Shown one piece after another: positions 50,813-59,078 of a stretch of DNA of 64,000 nucleotides (its first letter is position 1; the number at the start of each line of letters is the position of its first letter). Source of the DNA: Butyricicoccus_A sp963601915 (GTDB lineage: Bacteria; Bacillota; Clostridia; Oscillospirales; Butyricicoccaceae); the NCBI GenBank assembly GCA_963601915.1, contig CAVCGL010000006.1:62001-126000 (forward strand), read 5' to 3'. The position numbers and the translations under genes are program-made. Under the pieces are notes generated by a model. The model was not told where the DNA came from. It saw only the letters and a list, made by a program, of their open reading frames with translations, and searched no databases.

Positions 50813-50954
50813 TCTTAATTCTCAACAAACTATACAATTTTTTATATTTTGTTTTGTGCACTTTAACCATTTCCAGATTTACTCGTTATTTAATTCACAC
50901 AATTGCAGCTTCGTGTTTTTGTGCGTTTTAACCCAAGCCCCGTTCTGTCAAGCA

Positions 50955-50970
50955 ATCGCAAATTTGCGAT
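50955..50970. promoter_or_regulatory. Perfect 16-bp palindrome
   Basis: ATCGCAAATTTGCGAT lies between the mscS terminator and the micro-peptide promoter, about 145 bases upstream of the -35. It resembles a dimeric repressor operator; no regulator gene is adjacent. Confidence 0.4.
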
Positions 50971-50987
50971 ATAAACATGGAAACAAA

Positions 50988-51026
50988 TAAAAAAATCCCT
51001 GCTTGCAGAGATTGTGCAGCAGGGAT
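50988..51026 (-). terminator. Terminator after the MscS gene
   Basis: Minus-strand ATCCCTGCT...AGCAGGGAT followed by TTTTTTATTTG, 14 bases after the stop. Confidence 0.92.
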
Positions 51027-51039
51027 GACGGCTTTTCCG

Positions 51040-51993
51040 TCACTTTGTAATTGTCACGTGAGGGTATGCAAATTCAATATTTTCCGCATCAAATCGGTTT
51101 TTAACCGACCGATTCAGTGCAAATTTTAATGCTGTTGCGTTCGCCTGATCCGCCGCCCACAGCCATGCACGCAGGATAACCGCCGAATCTGCAAGTTCGA
51201 CAACTTCAACTTTCACTTCCGGTTGCGTCAATTTTTCTTCCGGTGTTCTGACATCCAAATGCAGGGGCTGCCGCATGACTTCATCACGCAAAATCTCAAT
51301 GGCTTTCTCCATATCGCTCTCATAGGTGATACCCACGTTAAACAATTCACAAATGCGTTTGTCGGCGTAATTGGCGTTCTCAATGACCGCACTGTTAATC
51401 GTGCCATTCGGAATGATAATGCGCTTGTTTTCCGGCGTGCGAATCGCCGTATGGCGCAGCGTGATCTCTTCAATCACGCCGGAGACGTTGGAATCGACGT
51501 ACCGCACAAAGTCACCGATGATAAACGGCTTGAAAAACAGAATCATCACGCCGCCCGCGACATTGCCCAGCGTGTCCTGCGCAGCAAAGCCGACAACCAC
51601 AGCGACAATGCTGCCGGATGCCAGCAGCGCGGTCAGCGAGTCGGATGCTCCCGGAATGCTCGACACGACAACGACGCCGCCGATAAAATAAATGCCAACG
51701 ATAATCACATATCGCGCAAAGGACAGCAGCGTAACATCGGTATTTCCCGTCGCCAGCATGGCATCCTTGGTGCGCCGAAACATATGATTGACAAGCCGCA
51801 CCAGCCAAAGCATGACGAGAATGGTAATGACAATAAACAGCAGCCGCCCAAACCACGACGGCAGGTGCATCATCGACGTGACCGACTGCACGCTCCGAAT
51901 AACGTCATTGGTCGCATCGTTGGTCGCTTCCATCGCGCTGTCGGTTGTAAAGGTGCCGGAGCCAGCCGCCGTTTTCAGCGCTCGAAAAATCAT
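51040..51993 (-). CDS. MscS-family mechanosensitive ion channel
   Basis: 317 residues. Three membrane helices in the first 150 residues (LLFIVITILVMLWLVRLVNH; YVIIVGIYFIGGVVVVSSIP; ALLASGSIVAVVVGFAAQDT, the pore-lining TM3), then the beta domain (FVRYVDSNVSGVIEEITLRH, PNGTINSAVIENANY) and the C-terminal alpha/beta domain. Small-conductance type, releasing solutes on hypo-osmotic shock. Start at the Met preceded by AAAGGAGAACGTCT (position accurate to about a base). Confidence 0.93.
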   Translation of the reverse strand: MIFRALKTAAGSGTFTTDSAMEATNDATNDVIRSVQSVTSMMHLPSWFGRLLFIVITILVMLWLVRLVNHMFRRTKDAMLATGNTDVTLLSFARYVIIVGIYFIGGVVVVSSIPGASDSLTALLASGSIVAVVVGFAAQDTLGNVAGGVMILFFKPFIIGDFVRYVDSNVSGVIEEITLRHTAIRTPENKRIIIPNGTINSAVIENANYADKRICELFNVGITYESDMEKAIEILRDEVMRQPLHLDVRTPEEKLTQPEVKVEVVELADSAVILRAWLWAADQANATALKFALNRSVKNRFDAENIEFAYPHVTITK

Positions 51994-52068
51994 AGACGTT
52001 CTCCTTTCCACAAATAAAAAACGACAGGCAGTGATGGTCGCTGCCTGCCGTTTTGCTTGGCTTGCTTT

Positions 52069-53787
52069 TTACTTCAGCTCGTCCAGCATGGACTGAACCA
52101 GCTTTTCTACGTATGCCTGTGCTTCTTCCGGAGCGACATCCTCACGCAGGGACTTATCGCGCTTGGATACCTCAACACAGCCGCGCTTGATGGTCTTCGG
52201 GCTGACAATGACACGTACCGGCACGCCGAGCAGATCGGCATCCGAGAACATGTTGCCTGCGCTGACCTTGCGGTCATCATACAGTACCTCTACGCCAGCT
52301 GCCTGCAGGTTGTTGTACAGCGCATCTGCCGTCTCTCGTACCTGCGGATCGGTTGCCTTGATGGCACAGATGTGTACCTGCCACGGAGCAATGCTCATCG
52401 GCCAGATCGGGCCGTAGTCATCATGCTTTGCCTCGCATACCGATGCACACAGACGGCCAACACCGATGCCATAGCAGCCCATAATCGGGTAATGCGGCTT
52501 GCCATCCTGACCGATATAGGTCATTTCCATGGACTTGGTGTACTTGGTGCCGAGCTGGAAGATGTTGCCGACCTCAATGCCGCGGCTGATGCGAATCGAC
52601 TTCTTGCCGCAGCACGGGCAGGTTGCGCCCTCATAGGTCTTGGCAAAATCTGCAACCGGTGCGTCCGGCGTATCGCGCTTGACGTTATAGCCGGTGTAAT
52701 GATAATCCTCTTCGTTTGCACCGCAAACCGAGTTGTTCAGAGCAGCCAGAGACTTGTCAATCACGAAGGATACGCCTTCCGGCAGACCAACCGGTCCAAT
52801 AAATCCAGCGACAATACCGCTCTCTGCGGTGATTTCAGCCGGATGAATCTCCTCACCGAGGAAATTGCGCAGCTTGGTCTCATTGACCTCCAGATCGCCG
52901 CGAATAAAGGCAATGACATACTCATCGGTCAGGTTCTTCTGGTAGACAACCGCCTTGCACGATGCATTTGCCGGTGCGTGCAGGAATTCACAGACAGCCT
53001 CAATGGTCTTGGTGCCCGGTGTGTGTACCTTCTCCAGCGGAGCCTCGGTGGTTTCCGGTGTGTCTACGATGCAGTCGGCAGCTTCCATATTGGAGCTGTA
53101 GCCGCACTCATCGCACAGCACGATGGTGTCTTCGCCGCAGTCAGTCAGCAGCATGAACTCATGCGATACGCTGCCGCCCATCATACCGGAGTCAGACTTC
53201 ACCGCGATGACTTCCGGCACACCGGCACGGCGATAGATATTGACATATGCCTGATAGCACTTTTCATAGTATGCTTCCAGATCCTCCTGCGAGGTATGGA
53301 ACGAATACGCATCCTTCATCGTGAACTCACGAACACGAATCAGACCGCCGCGGGCGCGCGGCTCATCGCGGAACTTGGTCTGGATCTGATAGATCATAAA
53401 CGGATACTGCGAATACGACTGTGCCGTACCGCGTGCCAGATGGACAGCCGCCTCTTCGTGCGTCATGCCCAGAACAACCGGCTGACCGCTTCTGTCCTTA
53501 AACCGAGCCATTTCGCTGCCGATAGACTCATAGCGGCCGGATTCCTGCCACAGAGATGCCGGCATAACAACCGGGAACATGACTTCCTGTCCGTCAATCT
53601 TGTCCATCTCATCGCGGATGATGTTCTCAATCTTCTTGCAGATACGCTTGGTCGGCATAAACAGGGAGTAAATGCCGGTGGTCAGCTGCTTCATATAGCC
53701 GCCACGGATCATGAGCTTATGGCTGTCTAACTGGCAATCCGCCGGAGTTTCCTTAAAGCGGGCGCCGAGCATACTGCTCATCTTCAT
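52069..53787 (-). CDS. proS: Prolyl-tRNA synthetase, bacterial type with editing domain
   Basis: 572-residue class II synthetase. Motif 2 region TKFRDEPRARGGLIRVREFT, the INS editing insertion (about 230-390) with NASCKAVVYQKNLTDEYVIA, motif 3 IMGCYGIGVGRLCASVCEAK, and an anticodon-binding C-terminus (VEVLYDDRKVSAGNMFSDAD). Start at 53787, after GAAAGGAAAGATATTC; a longer reading to 53814 lacks a ribosome site. Confidence 0.97.
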   Translation of the reverse strand: MKMSSMLGARFKETPADCQLDSHKLMIRGGYMKQLTTGIYSLFMPTKRICKKIENIIRDEMDKIDGQEVMFPVVMPASLWQESGRYESIGSEMARFKDRSGQPVVLGMTHEEAAVHLARGTAQSYSQYPFMIYQIQTKFRDEPRARGGLIRVREFTMKDAYSFHTSQEDLEAYYEKCYQAYVNIYRRAGVPEVIAVKSDSGMMGGSVSHEFMLLTDCGEDTIVLCDECGYSSNMEAADCIVDTPETTEAPLEKVHTPGTKTIEAVCEFLHAPANASCKAVVYQKNLTDEYVIAFIRGDLEVNETKLRNFLGEEIHPAEITAESGIVAGFIGPVGLPEGVSFVIDKSLAALNNSVCGANEEDYHYTGYNVKRDTPDAPVADFAKTYEGATCPCCGKKSIRISRGIEVGNIFQLGTKYTKSMEMTYIGQDGKPHYPIMGCYGIGVGRLCASVCEAKHDDYGPIWPMSIAPWQVHICAIKATDPQVRETADALYNNLQAAGVEVLYDDRKVSAGNMFSDADLLGVPVRVIVSPKTIKRGCVEVSKRDKSLREDVAPEEAQAYVEKLVQSMLDELK

Positions 53788-53869
53788 ATGAATATCTTTC
53801 CTTTCTGTATGCACCTTTTCGCCCCTTCCGCATACGCTGAAGCATCAGTACATGCCGGAGGTGCTCTTT

Positions 53870-54175
53870 ATGCAGTCTATTTTCTATGTCCGTCCCTCTG
53901 CACAGGAACTCGTAGAGACCCATGTGACACTGCGTGAACCGGATCGCCCTGTGCTCCTCGGCACAGTCACGGACGACAGCGGCAAGCCGATCTCCGATGC
54001 TCTCGCCGTCTTGTATGCATCCGGCGGCGTGGAGCCAGACAGGGTTGCCGGTGTCAGCTGCACCGATGCGCAGGGACGATTTCTCTTCGGGCCGCTAGAG
54101 CCTGGTGTGCTGTACGAAATTCGCATTCAAGCCAATACCCAGCTGCACCGCGTGCTCGAACAGCCCGAAGAATAA
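53870..54175 (+). CDS. Small carboxypeptidase-regulatory-like / CNA-B-like domain protein
   Basis: 101 residues. The core GTVTDDSGKPISDALAVLYA ... CTDAQGRFLFGPLEPGVLYE has the beta-sandwich pattern of carboxypeptidase-regulatory (transthyretin-like) domains. No signal peptide, so probably intracellular or part of a structure. GGAGGTGCTCTTT precedes the ATG at 53870. It is divergent from proS and convergent with thrS, with no other gene in its operon. Confidence 0.65.
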   Translation: MQSIFYVRPSAQELVETHVTLREPDRPVLLGTVTDDSGKPISDALAVLYASGGVEPDRVAGVSCTDAQGRFLFGPLEPGVLYEIRIQANTQLHRVLEQPEE

Positions 54176-54181
54176 CTTCTT

Positions 54182-56128
54182 TTACTTCTTAGCCTTGGTA
54201 GAAACAACCTCTGCCAGCTGTGCCTCGAACTCCTCAAAGCTCATGGCACCCAGATCACCGTCTGCGCGCTGACGCGGGGATACCGTGTTGTTTTCCAGAT
54301 CCTTATCACCGACAATCAGCAGATACGGAATGCGCTCGTTGCGGCCCTCGCGGATCTTGTAACCCAGCTTTTCCGAACGATGGTCTACGGTTGCGCGATA
54401 GCCCTTCTTGAGCAGCTTCTTGCCGATTTCATCCGCATAGTCTGCGGCGCGATCGGTTACCGGCAGGATACGTACCTGCTCCGGTGCCATCCAAGTCGGC
54501 AGAGAGCCTGCGTACTTCTCAATCAGGTATGCCAGCGTGCGCTCGTAGCAGCCCAGAGAGGTTCTGTGAATGATGTACGGCAGCTTCTTCTGGCCGTCTG
54601 CATCCGTGTAATACATGCCAAAGCGCTGTGCCAGCAGCATATCAATCTGGATGGTAACCAGGGTGTCTTCCTTGCCGTGTACATTGTGGTACTGAATGTC
54701 CAGCTTCGGGCCATAGAAGGCAGCCTCATCAATGCCAACTTCATACGGCACGCCCAGATCGTCCAGAATCTGTGCCATCGTAGCCTGTGCTTCTTCCCAC
54801 TGCTCTGCGGTGCCCTCGTACTTGTTGTTCGGGTTTGCCGGATCCCACTGCGAGAAGCGGAACGAGCAATCCTCCCACAGACCAACGGTATCCAGCATGT
54901 AATGTGCCAGATCCAGGCAGTCCTTGAACTCTTCTTCCAACTGATCCGGACGAACCACGTTGTGGCCCTCAGAGATGGTAAACTGCCGAACACGAATCAG
55001 GCCGTGCATCTCGCCGGAATCCTCGTTGCGGAACAGCGTCGAAGTCTCGCCCAAGCGCATCGGCAGATCGCGGTACGAACGCGCGCGGTTCAGATAAACC
55101 TGATACTGGAACGGGCAGGTCATCGGACGCAGAGCCAGACACTCCTTCTCTTCATCATACGGATCGCCGATGATGAACATGCCGTCCAGATAATGATCCC
55201 AGTGACCGGAAATGCGGAAGAATTCGCGCTTTGCCATCAGCGGGGTCTTGGTCAGCAGATAGCCATGCTCCTGCTCGACATCCTCTACCCAGCGCTGCAG
55301 CAGCTGGATGACACGCGCGCCCTTCGGCAGCATAACCGGCAGACCCTGACCCAGTGTCTCAACCGTGGTAAAGTATTCCAGTTCACGACCCAGCTTGTTG
55401 TGGTCGCGCTTCTTTGCCTCTTCTACAGCTGCCAGATACTCGTCCAGCATGGTCTTTTTCGGGAATGCCGTGCCGTAGATACGCTGGAGCATCTTGTTGT
55501 GCTCATCGCCGCGCCAGTATGCGCCGGTGCAGGAGGTCAGCTTGAACGCCTTGACCTTAGATGTATCGGTACAGTGCGGGCCAGCACACAGATCGGTAAA
55601 ATCGCCCTGATGATACAGCGTAATCAGCTCGCCTTCCGGCAGATCCTCAATGAGCTCTACCTTATACGGCTCGTTCTTTTCGCGGAACAGGTTCAGGGCA
55701 TCTTCGCGGGAAACTTCCTCGCGGATCATCGGAATGCCCTGCTTGACGATCTTCTTCATTTCCGCCTCGATTTTTTCCAGATCCTCCGGTGTGAAGTTGT
55801 GCTCGGAATCAATATCATAATAGAATCCGTTGTCAATGGCCGGGCCAATTGCCAGCTTGACATCCGGATACAGGTGCTTGACTGCCTGCGCCAGAACATG
55901 CGAAGCGGTGTGACGCAGCGTCCACTTGCCCATGTCATCGTCAAAGGTCAGGACGCTCATCGTGCAGTCCTTCTCCAGCGGGGTTTTCAGGTCAACGGTC
56001 TTTCCGTCCACCTCTGCTGCCAGTGCGGCGCGCGCCAGACCAGCAGAAATCTGCTTGGCAACATCCAGACAGGTAGCACCATCCTCGACCTGCATGATGG
56101 TTCCGTCTTTCAGGGTAATGTTAATCAT
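54182..56128 (-). CDS. thrS: Threonyl-tRNA synthetase
   Basis: 648-residue class II synthetase. N-terminal TGS domain (MINITLKDGTIMQVEDGATC), editing domain with the zinc-like HTASHVLAQAVKHLYPDVKL, catalytic core with CLALRPMTCPFQYQVYLNRA, RVRQFTISEGHNVV and PYIIHRTSLGCYERTLAYLI, and the anticodon domain (EQVRILPVTDRAADYADEIG). Controlled by the T-box leader upstream. Confidence 0.98.
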   Translation of the reverse strand: MINITLKDGTIMQVEDGATCLDVAKQISAGLARAALAAEVDGKTVDLKTPLEKDCTMSVLTFDDDMGKWTLRHTASHVLAQAVKHLYPDVKLAIGPAIDNGFYYDIDSEHNFTPEDLEKIEAEMKKIVKQGIPMIREEVSREDALNLFREKNEPYKVELIEDLPEGELITLYHQGDFTDLCAGPHCTDTSKVKAFKLTSCTGAYWRGDEHNKMLQRIYGTAFPKKTMLDEYLAAVEEAKKRDHNKLGRELEYFTTVETLGQGLPVMLPKGARVIQLLQRWVEDVEQEHGYLLTKTPLMAKREFFRISGHWDHYLDGMFIIGDPYDEEKECLALRPMTCPFQYQVYLNRARSYRDLPMRLGETSTLFRNEDSGEMHGLIRVRQFTISEGHNVVRPDQLEEEFKDCLDLAHYMLDTVGLWEDCSFRFSQWDPANPNNKYEGTAEQWEEAQATMAQILDDLGVPYEVGIDEAAFYGPKLDIQYHNVHGKEDTLVTIQIDMLLAQRFGMYYTDADGQKKLPYIIHRTSLGCYERTLAYLIEKYAGSLPTWMAPEQVRILPVTDRAADYADEIGKKLLKKGYRATVDHRSEKLGYKIREGRNERIPYLLIVGDKDLENNTVSPRQRADGDLGAMSFEEFEAQLAEVVSTKAKK

Positions 56129-56153
56129 AACAATCCATTTCCTTTCTTTGGGG

Positions 56154-56430
56154 CAAAAAAACAACTCCCGCCCCTAAAATGTTGTCAGGGGTGAGAGCTA
56201 ACGGTTCCCACGGTTCCACCCTGCTTGCATTTGTGACAGCTCGCCAAAAATGCCGCTCGGTTATCTGATAACGCGGATAAGACGCCGCAGGATACTGGTT
56301 GTTTCCCCTGCGGAGCTCCGGGACGGTAACAGGAATCAAATGTGCCGCGGGAACTTTCAGCTTATAATTCCCGCTCTCTGGTGCGCGATTGTTGGGACTC
56401 CTGCGTTCCCTTCTCTGCTTGTTTTTTCGA
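56154..56430 (-). promoter_or_regulatory. Threonine T-box riboswitch with terminator
   Basis: The T-box core GCAGGGTGGAACCGTGGG is at 56207-56224 (minus), with the acceptor-binding TGGAACC. In stem I, CAGGAGTC pairs with GATTCCTG and GGGA with TCCC, leaving an internal loop that shows ACC at 56325-56327, a threonine codon followed by G. The GCTGAAAG distal motif is present near 56375. The terminator is CTCTCACCCCT...AGGGGCGGGAG at 56165-56198 with a T-run at 56151-56162. Uncharged tRNA-Thr should antiterminate and raise thrS. Confidence 0.93.
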
Positions 56431-56439
56431 TTTGTCCTT

Positions 56440-56468
56440 ATTTTACAACGCGCCGGAACGCTTGTCAA
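56440..56468 (-). promoter_or_regulatory. Promoter of thrS
   Basis: Minus-strand TTGACA, 17-bp spacer, TAAAAT; start of transcription expected near 56433, just before the T-box stem I. Confidence 0.85.
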
Positions 56469-56499
56469 CCAACAGTTTGTACAAAAGCGGTAAGATCTT

Positions 56500-58710
56500 T
56501 TACGCACCGGACAGCATGGTCTCGCCATCCGAGACCAAAAGATGAACCGCTTGTTCCTGAATCTGTATTTCTACGCATTGTCCGGCGTGACCGGTCAGCA
56601 GCAGTCCCGCCAGCGGGTCTGTCACACACCGGGCGACCTCATCGCGGACAGCTCGCGCGCCGCGTTTGACATCGACCACGCCGAGCCGCTGCTCGGCATC
56701 CGGTGACCAGCAAAGACGCGTGCCGCGCGCTTCGCAGCGCCGAGAGAGCTTTTGCAGCTCCTGTGCCGCGATGGCGGCGCAGTCGTGTGCGGTCAAGCCG
56801 GAAAAGACAATCAAGTCATCCAATCGCGCCGCCAGCTCCGGCTGCAAAATGCGGCGCGCTTCTTCCTCTGCCTGCTGCTGTTTCAGATGCTGTGCGCCAA
56901 ATCCGACCGCACGCCCCTGCTGCCCGCTTCCCAAATTGGAGGTCAACAAAATGACGGCGTGGCGAAAATCCGCACTCCTGCCCTCAGAATCGGTCAATCT
57001 GCCGTCCTCCAGCAGACGCAGCAGCAAGCGCAATACATCCGGATGCGCTTTTTCCACCTCATCAAACAGCACGACCGAACGCGGATGTCTGCGTATTTTT
57101 TCCGTCAGCTGGCCGCCTTCTCCGTATCCTTTGTAACCGGGCGGTGCACCGATGAGGCGAGAGACATCATGCGGCTGCTGATACTCCGACAAATCAATGC
57201 GAATTAGTCCCTCTCGCCCAAACAAGACCCGCGACAGTGCCAAGCTCACAGACGTCTTGCCCACGCCGGTCGGCCCTGTCAGCAGCAGCGCTGCCACCGG
57301 ACGCGCGGTATCTCGCAGACCAGCGCTGCCGCGCCGCACAGCACGGCAAATTTTTGCAATGGCCTGTTCCTGTCCGATCACCGTTTTCCTGAGCTCCTGC
57401 TCCAATCGCATGAGCTTCTTCGCCGCATCTCCCTCTTCCGCCGCGCGGAAGCCGTCAAACCGATAGGCCATCCGCGCAATTTCTCGCGCCGTCACCTGCG
57501 TGCCGCCTTCCAAATGCACCGCAGCACACGCTTCATCCAGCAAATCAATCGCTTTATCCGGCAAATGGCGCTCCGGGTGAATGCGCACGGAGATGCTCAC
57601 CGCTGCCCCCAGCGCATCCGGCGCAATGCCCACCTGATGATGCTGTTCATATTTCTTTGCAATGCCGCGCAAGATCGTCTCTGTCTCTTGTTCATTGGGT
57701 TCCGCAACGCGAATCTTTTGAAACCGACGTTCCAGCGCTGCATCTTTTTCAATGGTCTTGTGATATTCTTCCGCCGTTGTCGTGCCGATCAGCCGAATCT
57801 CTCCGCGCGCCAACGCCGGTTTGAGCAGATTGGATGCATCAATCGCGCCCTCTGCGGAGCCTGCCCCCACCAGCGTGTGCACCTCATCAATAAAAGCAAT
57901 GACGTCTTTGGATGCGCGCAATTCCCGCACGATATTTTTGAGCCGTTCTTCAAATTCGCCGCGGTATTTCGTGCCGGAAATCAGACTCGCCATGTCCAAG
58001 GAAACAATTCGCGCATGGCGCAGCTCTTCCGGCACATTGCCGTCCGCAATCGCCTGCGCCAGTGCCTCGGCCACCGCGGTCTTTCCTACACCCGGATCAC
58101 CCAGCAGCACCGGATTGTTTTTGGTGCGCCGCTGCAAAATGGTCATCAGACGAAATAATTCTTTTTCTCTGCCAATCACAGGGTCCAATCGGCCCGTCCG
58201 CGCCAGCTCCGTGAGATCTGTCGCATACCGATCCAGTGTCGCTGTCGCCGCCGGACGCGCAGATGCCCGTCTGGTGTGCAGTTCCTGCGTGAGAGACATG
58301 CCGGTTTGCCGCTCCAAAGCCGGAATATCCGCCTGCATGCGTTCGAGAATCCGGTGACCCATGCAACTGCGAAAGCGAATGAGCGCGCACAGCAAATGCC
58401 GCTCATCAGCAGGACCGCCGCTCGCCGCTCCTGCCGCCTGTCCCAGAACCAGCCGCAATTCCGGACTGATGTGCCGCGGCCGCCGCATAGGAAAGCGACT
58501 GCCCGTCAGCCTCGCGGTATAATAAAAGCTCTTCCATCCGCCCGCGCCGGCATCCGCCAGCAATTTGGACGCGGTGCCGCCCGCAGAAGCACTGAGTCCC
58601 AGCAGCAGATGCTCTGTCCCCACGGTATCCTGTCCCAAAATGCCCGCGCGGCGCACGGATGCCGCCAATGCCCTTCTGGCATTTTTGTCAAATGGTCCTT
58701 GAAATTCCAT
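56500..58710 (-). CDS. ClpA/ClpC-type AAA+ unfoldase without M domain
   Basis: 736 residues. Clp_N repeats at 1-140 (TVGTEHLLLGLSASAGGTAS), D1 with Walker A LLGDPGVGKTAVAEALAQAI and Walker B IAFIDEVHTLVGAG, D2 with LLTGPTGVGKTSVSLALSRV and VVLFDEVEKAHPDVLR, sensor-2 region near the end. The GRAVGFGAQ loop matches the ClpP-binding loop. Between D1 and D2 (about 390-420) there is only a short linker, with no coiled-coil M domain and no UVR motif, so it is nearer ClpA in form than ClpC. No ctsR/mcsAB neighbours. Start at 58710 with GGGAGGAAC upstream. Confidence 0.9.
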   Translation of the reverse strand: MEFQGPFDKNARRALAASVRRAGILGQDTVGTEHLLLGLSASAGGTASKLLADAGAGGWKSFYYTARLTGSRFPMRRPRHISPELRLVLGQAAGAASGGPADERHLLCALIRFRSCMGHRILERMQADIPALERQTGMSLTQELHTRRASARPAATATLDRYATDLTELARTGRLDPVIGREKELFRLMTILQRRTKNNPVLLGDPGVGKTAVAEALAQAIADGNVPEELRHARIVSLDMASLISGTKYRGEFEERLKNIVRELRASKDVIAFIDEVHTLVGAGSAEGAIDASNLLKPALARGEIRLIGTTTAEEYHKTIEKDAALERRFQKIRVAEPNEQETETILRGIAKKYEQHHQVGIAPDALGAAVSISVRIHPERHLPDKAIDLLDEACAAVHLEGGTQVTAREIARMAYRFDGFRAAEEGDAAKKLMRLEQELRKTVIGQEQAIAKICRAVRRGSAGLRDTARPVAALLLTGPTGVGKTSVSLALSRVLFGREGLIRIDLSEYQQPHDVSRLIGAPPGYKGYGEGGQLTEKIRRHPRSVVLFDEVEKAHPDVLRLLLRLLEDGRLTDSEGRSADFRHAVILLTSNLGSGQQGRAVGFGAQHLKQQQAEEEARRILQPELAARLDDLIVFSGLTAHDCAAIAAQELQKLSRRCEARGTRLCWSPDAEQRLGVVDVKRGARAVRDEVARCVTDPLAGLLLTGHAGQCVEIQIQEQAVHLLVSDGETMLSGA

Positions 58711-59078
58711 GTTCCTCCCTCGCTTTCTACAATCTCTTTTTTCATTTTTACCCGTTCCTTCCATTTTTAGACGCTGCCGATAGATTTTTTCTGTTACCCC
58801 ATGTCACTTTGTATTTAGATATGGTATACTATAAAAGATATATGATAAGAATCCGGCACAGACCTTCTTATTTGTTTCTATCGTGTTAATTTTTTCGTGT
58901 GAAACAGGCGGTTTGCATCAATGTGAACAAGTTTTTAACGCGAATTTTAACGCATTTTTTGCATAATTTAGTTGCTATTCTGCGTTTTGGCGCGTATAAT
59001 GCGTTTTGGCAAAGGAAAATGAATAAAATTTCATTTTTCCAGATACATACAGAGACAAATAATAAGGAGGTTTTACTT
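58711..59078 (+). other. Intergenic region between the Clp ATPase and the permease
   Basis: 368 bases. Holds the permease promoter at 58972-59000 with two pairs of direct repeats (TTTTAACGC at 58933 and 58945; TGCGTTTTGGC at 58981 and 59000), and an AT-rich segment (58810-58860) with -10-like TATACT on the plus strand and TATACC on the minus strand that may serve the Clp gene. No gene seen. Confidence 0.6.
58972..59000 (+). promoter_or_regulatory. Promoter of the ArsB/NhaD-type permease gene
   Basis: TTGCTA, 17-bp spacer, TATAAT. The -10 is flanked by two copies of TGCGTTTTGGC 19 bases apart, a likely operator. Confidence 0.75.

Noticed and set aside
50658..50870. 70-codon basic frame directly upstream of the 31-aa micro-peptide
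   Set aside because: It contains the operon promoter at 50784-50812 and lacks a ribosome site at its ATG, so transcription from that promoter would not include its start.
58899..59078. N-terminal extension of the permease from the ATG at 58899
   Set aside because: It crosses the promoter and direct repeats, and the GTG at 59079 has a good GGAGG site.
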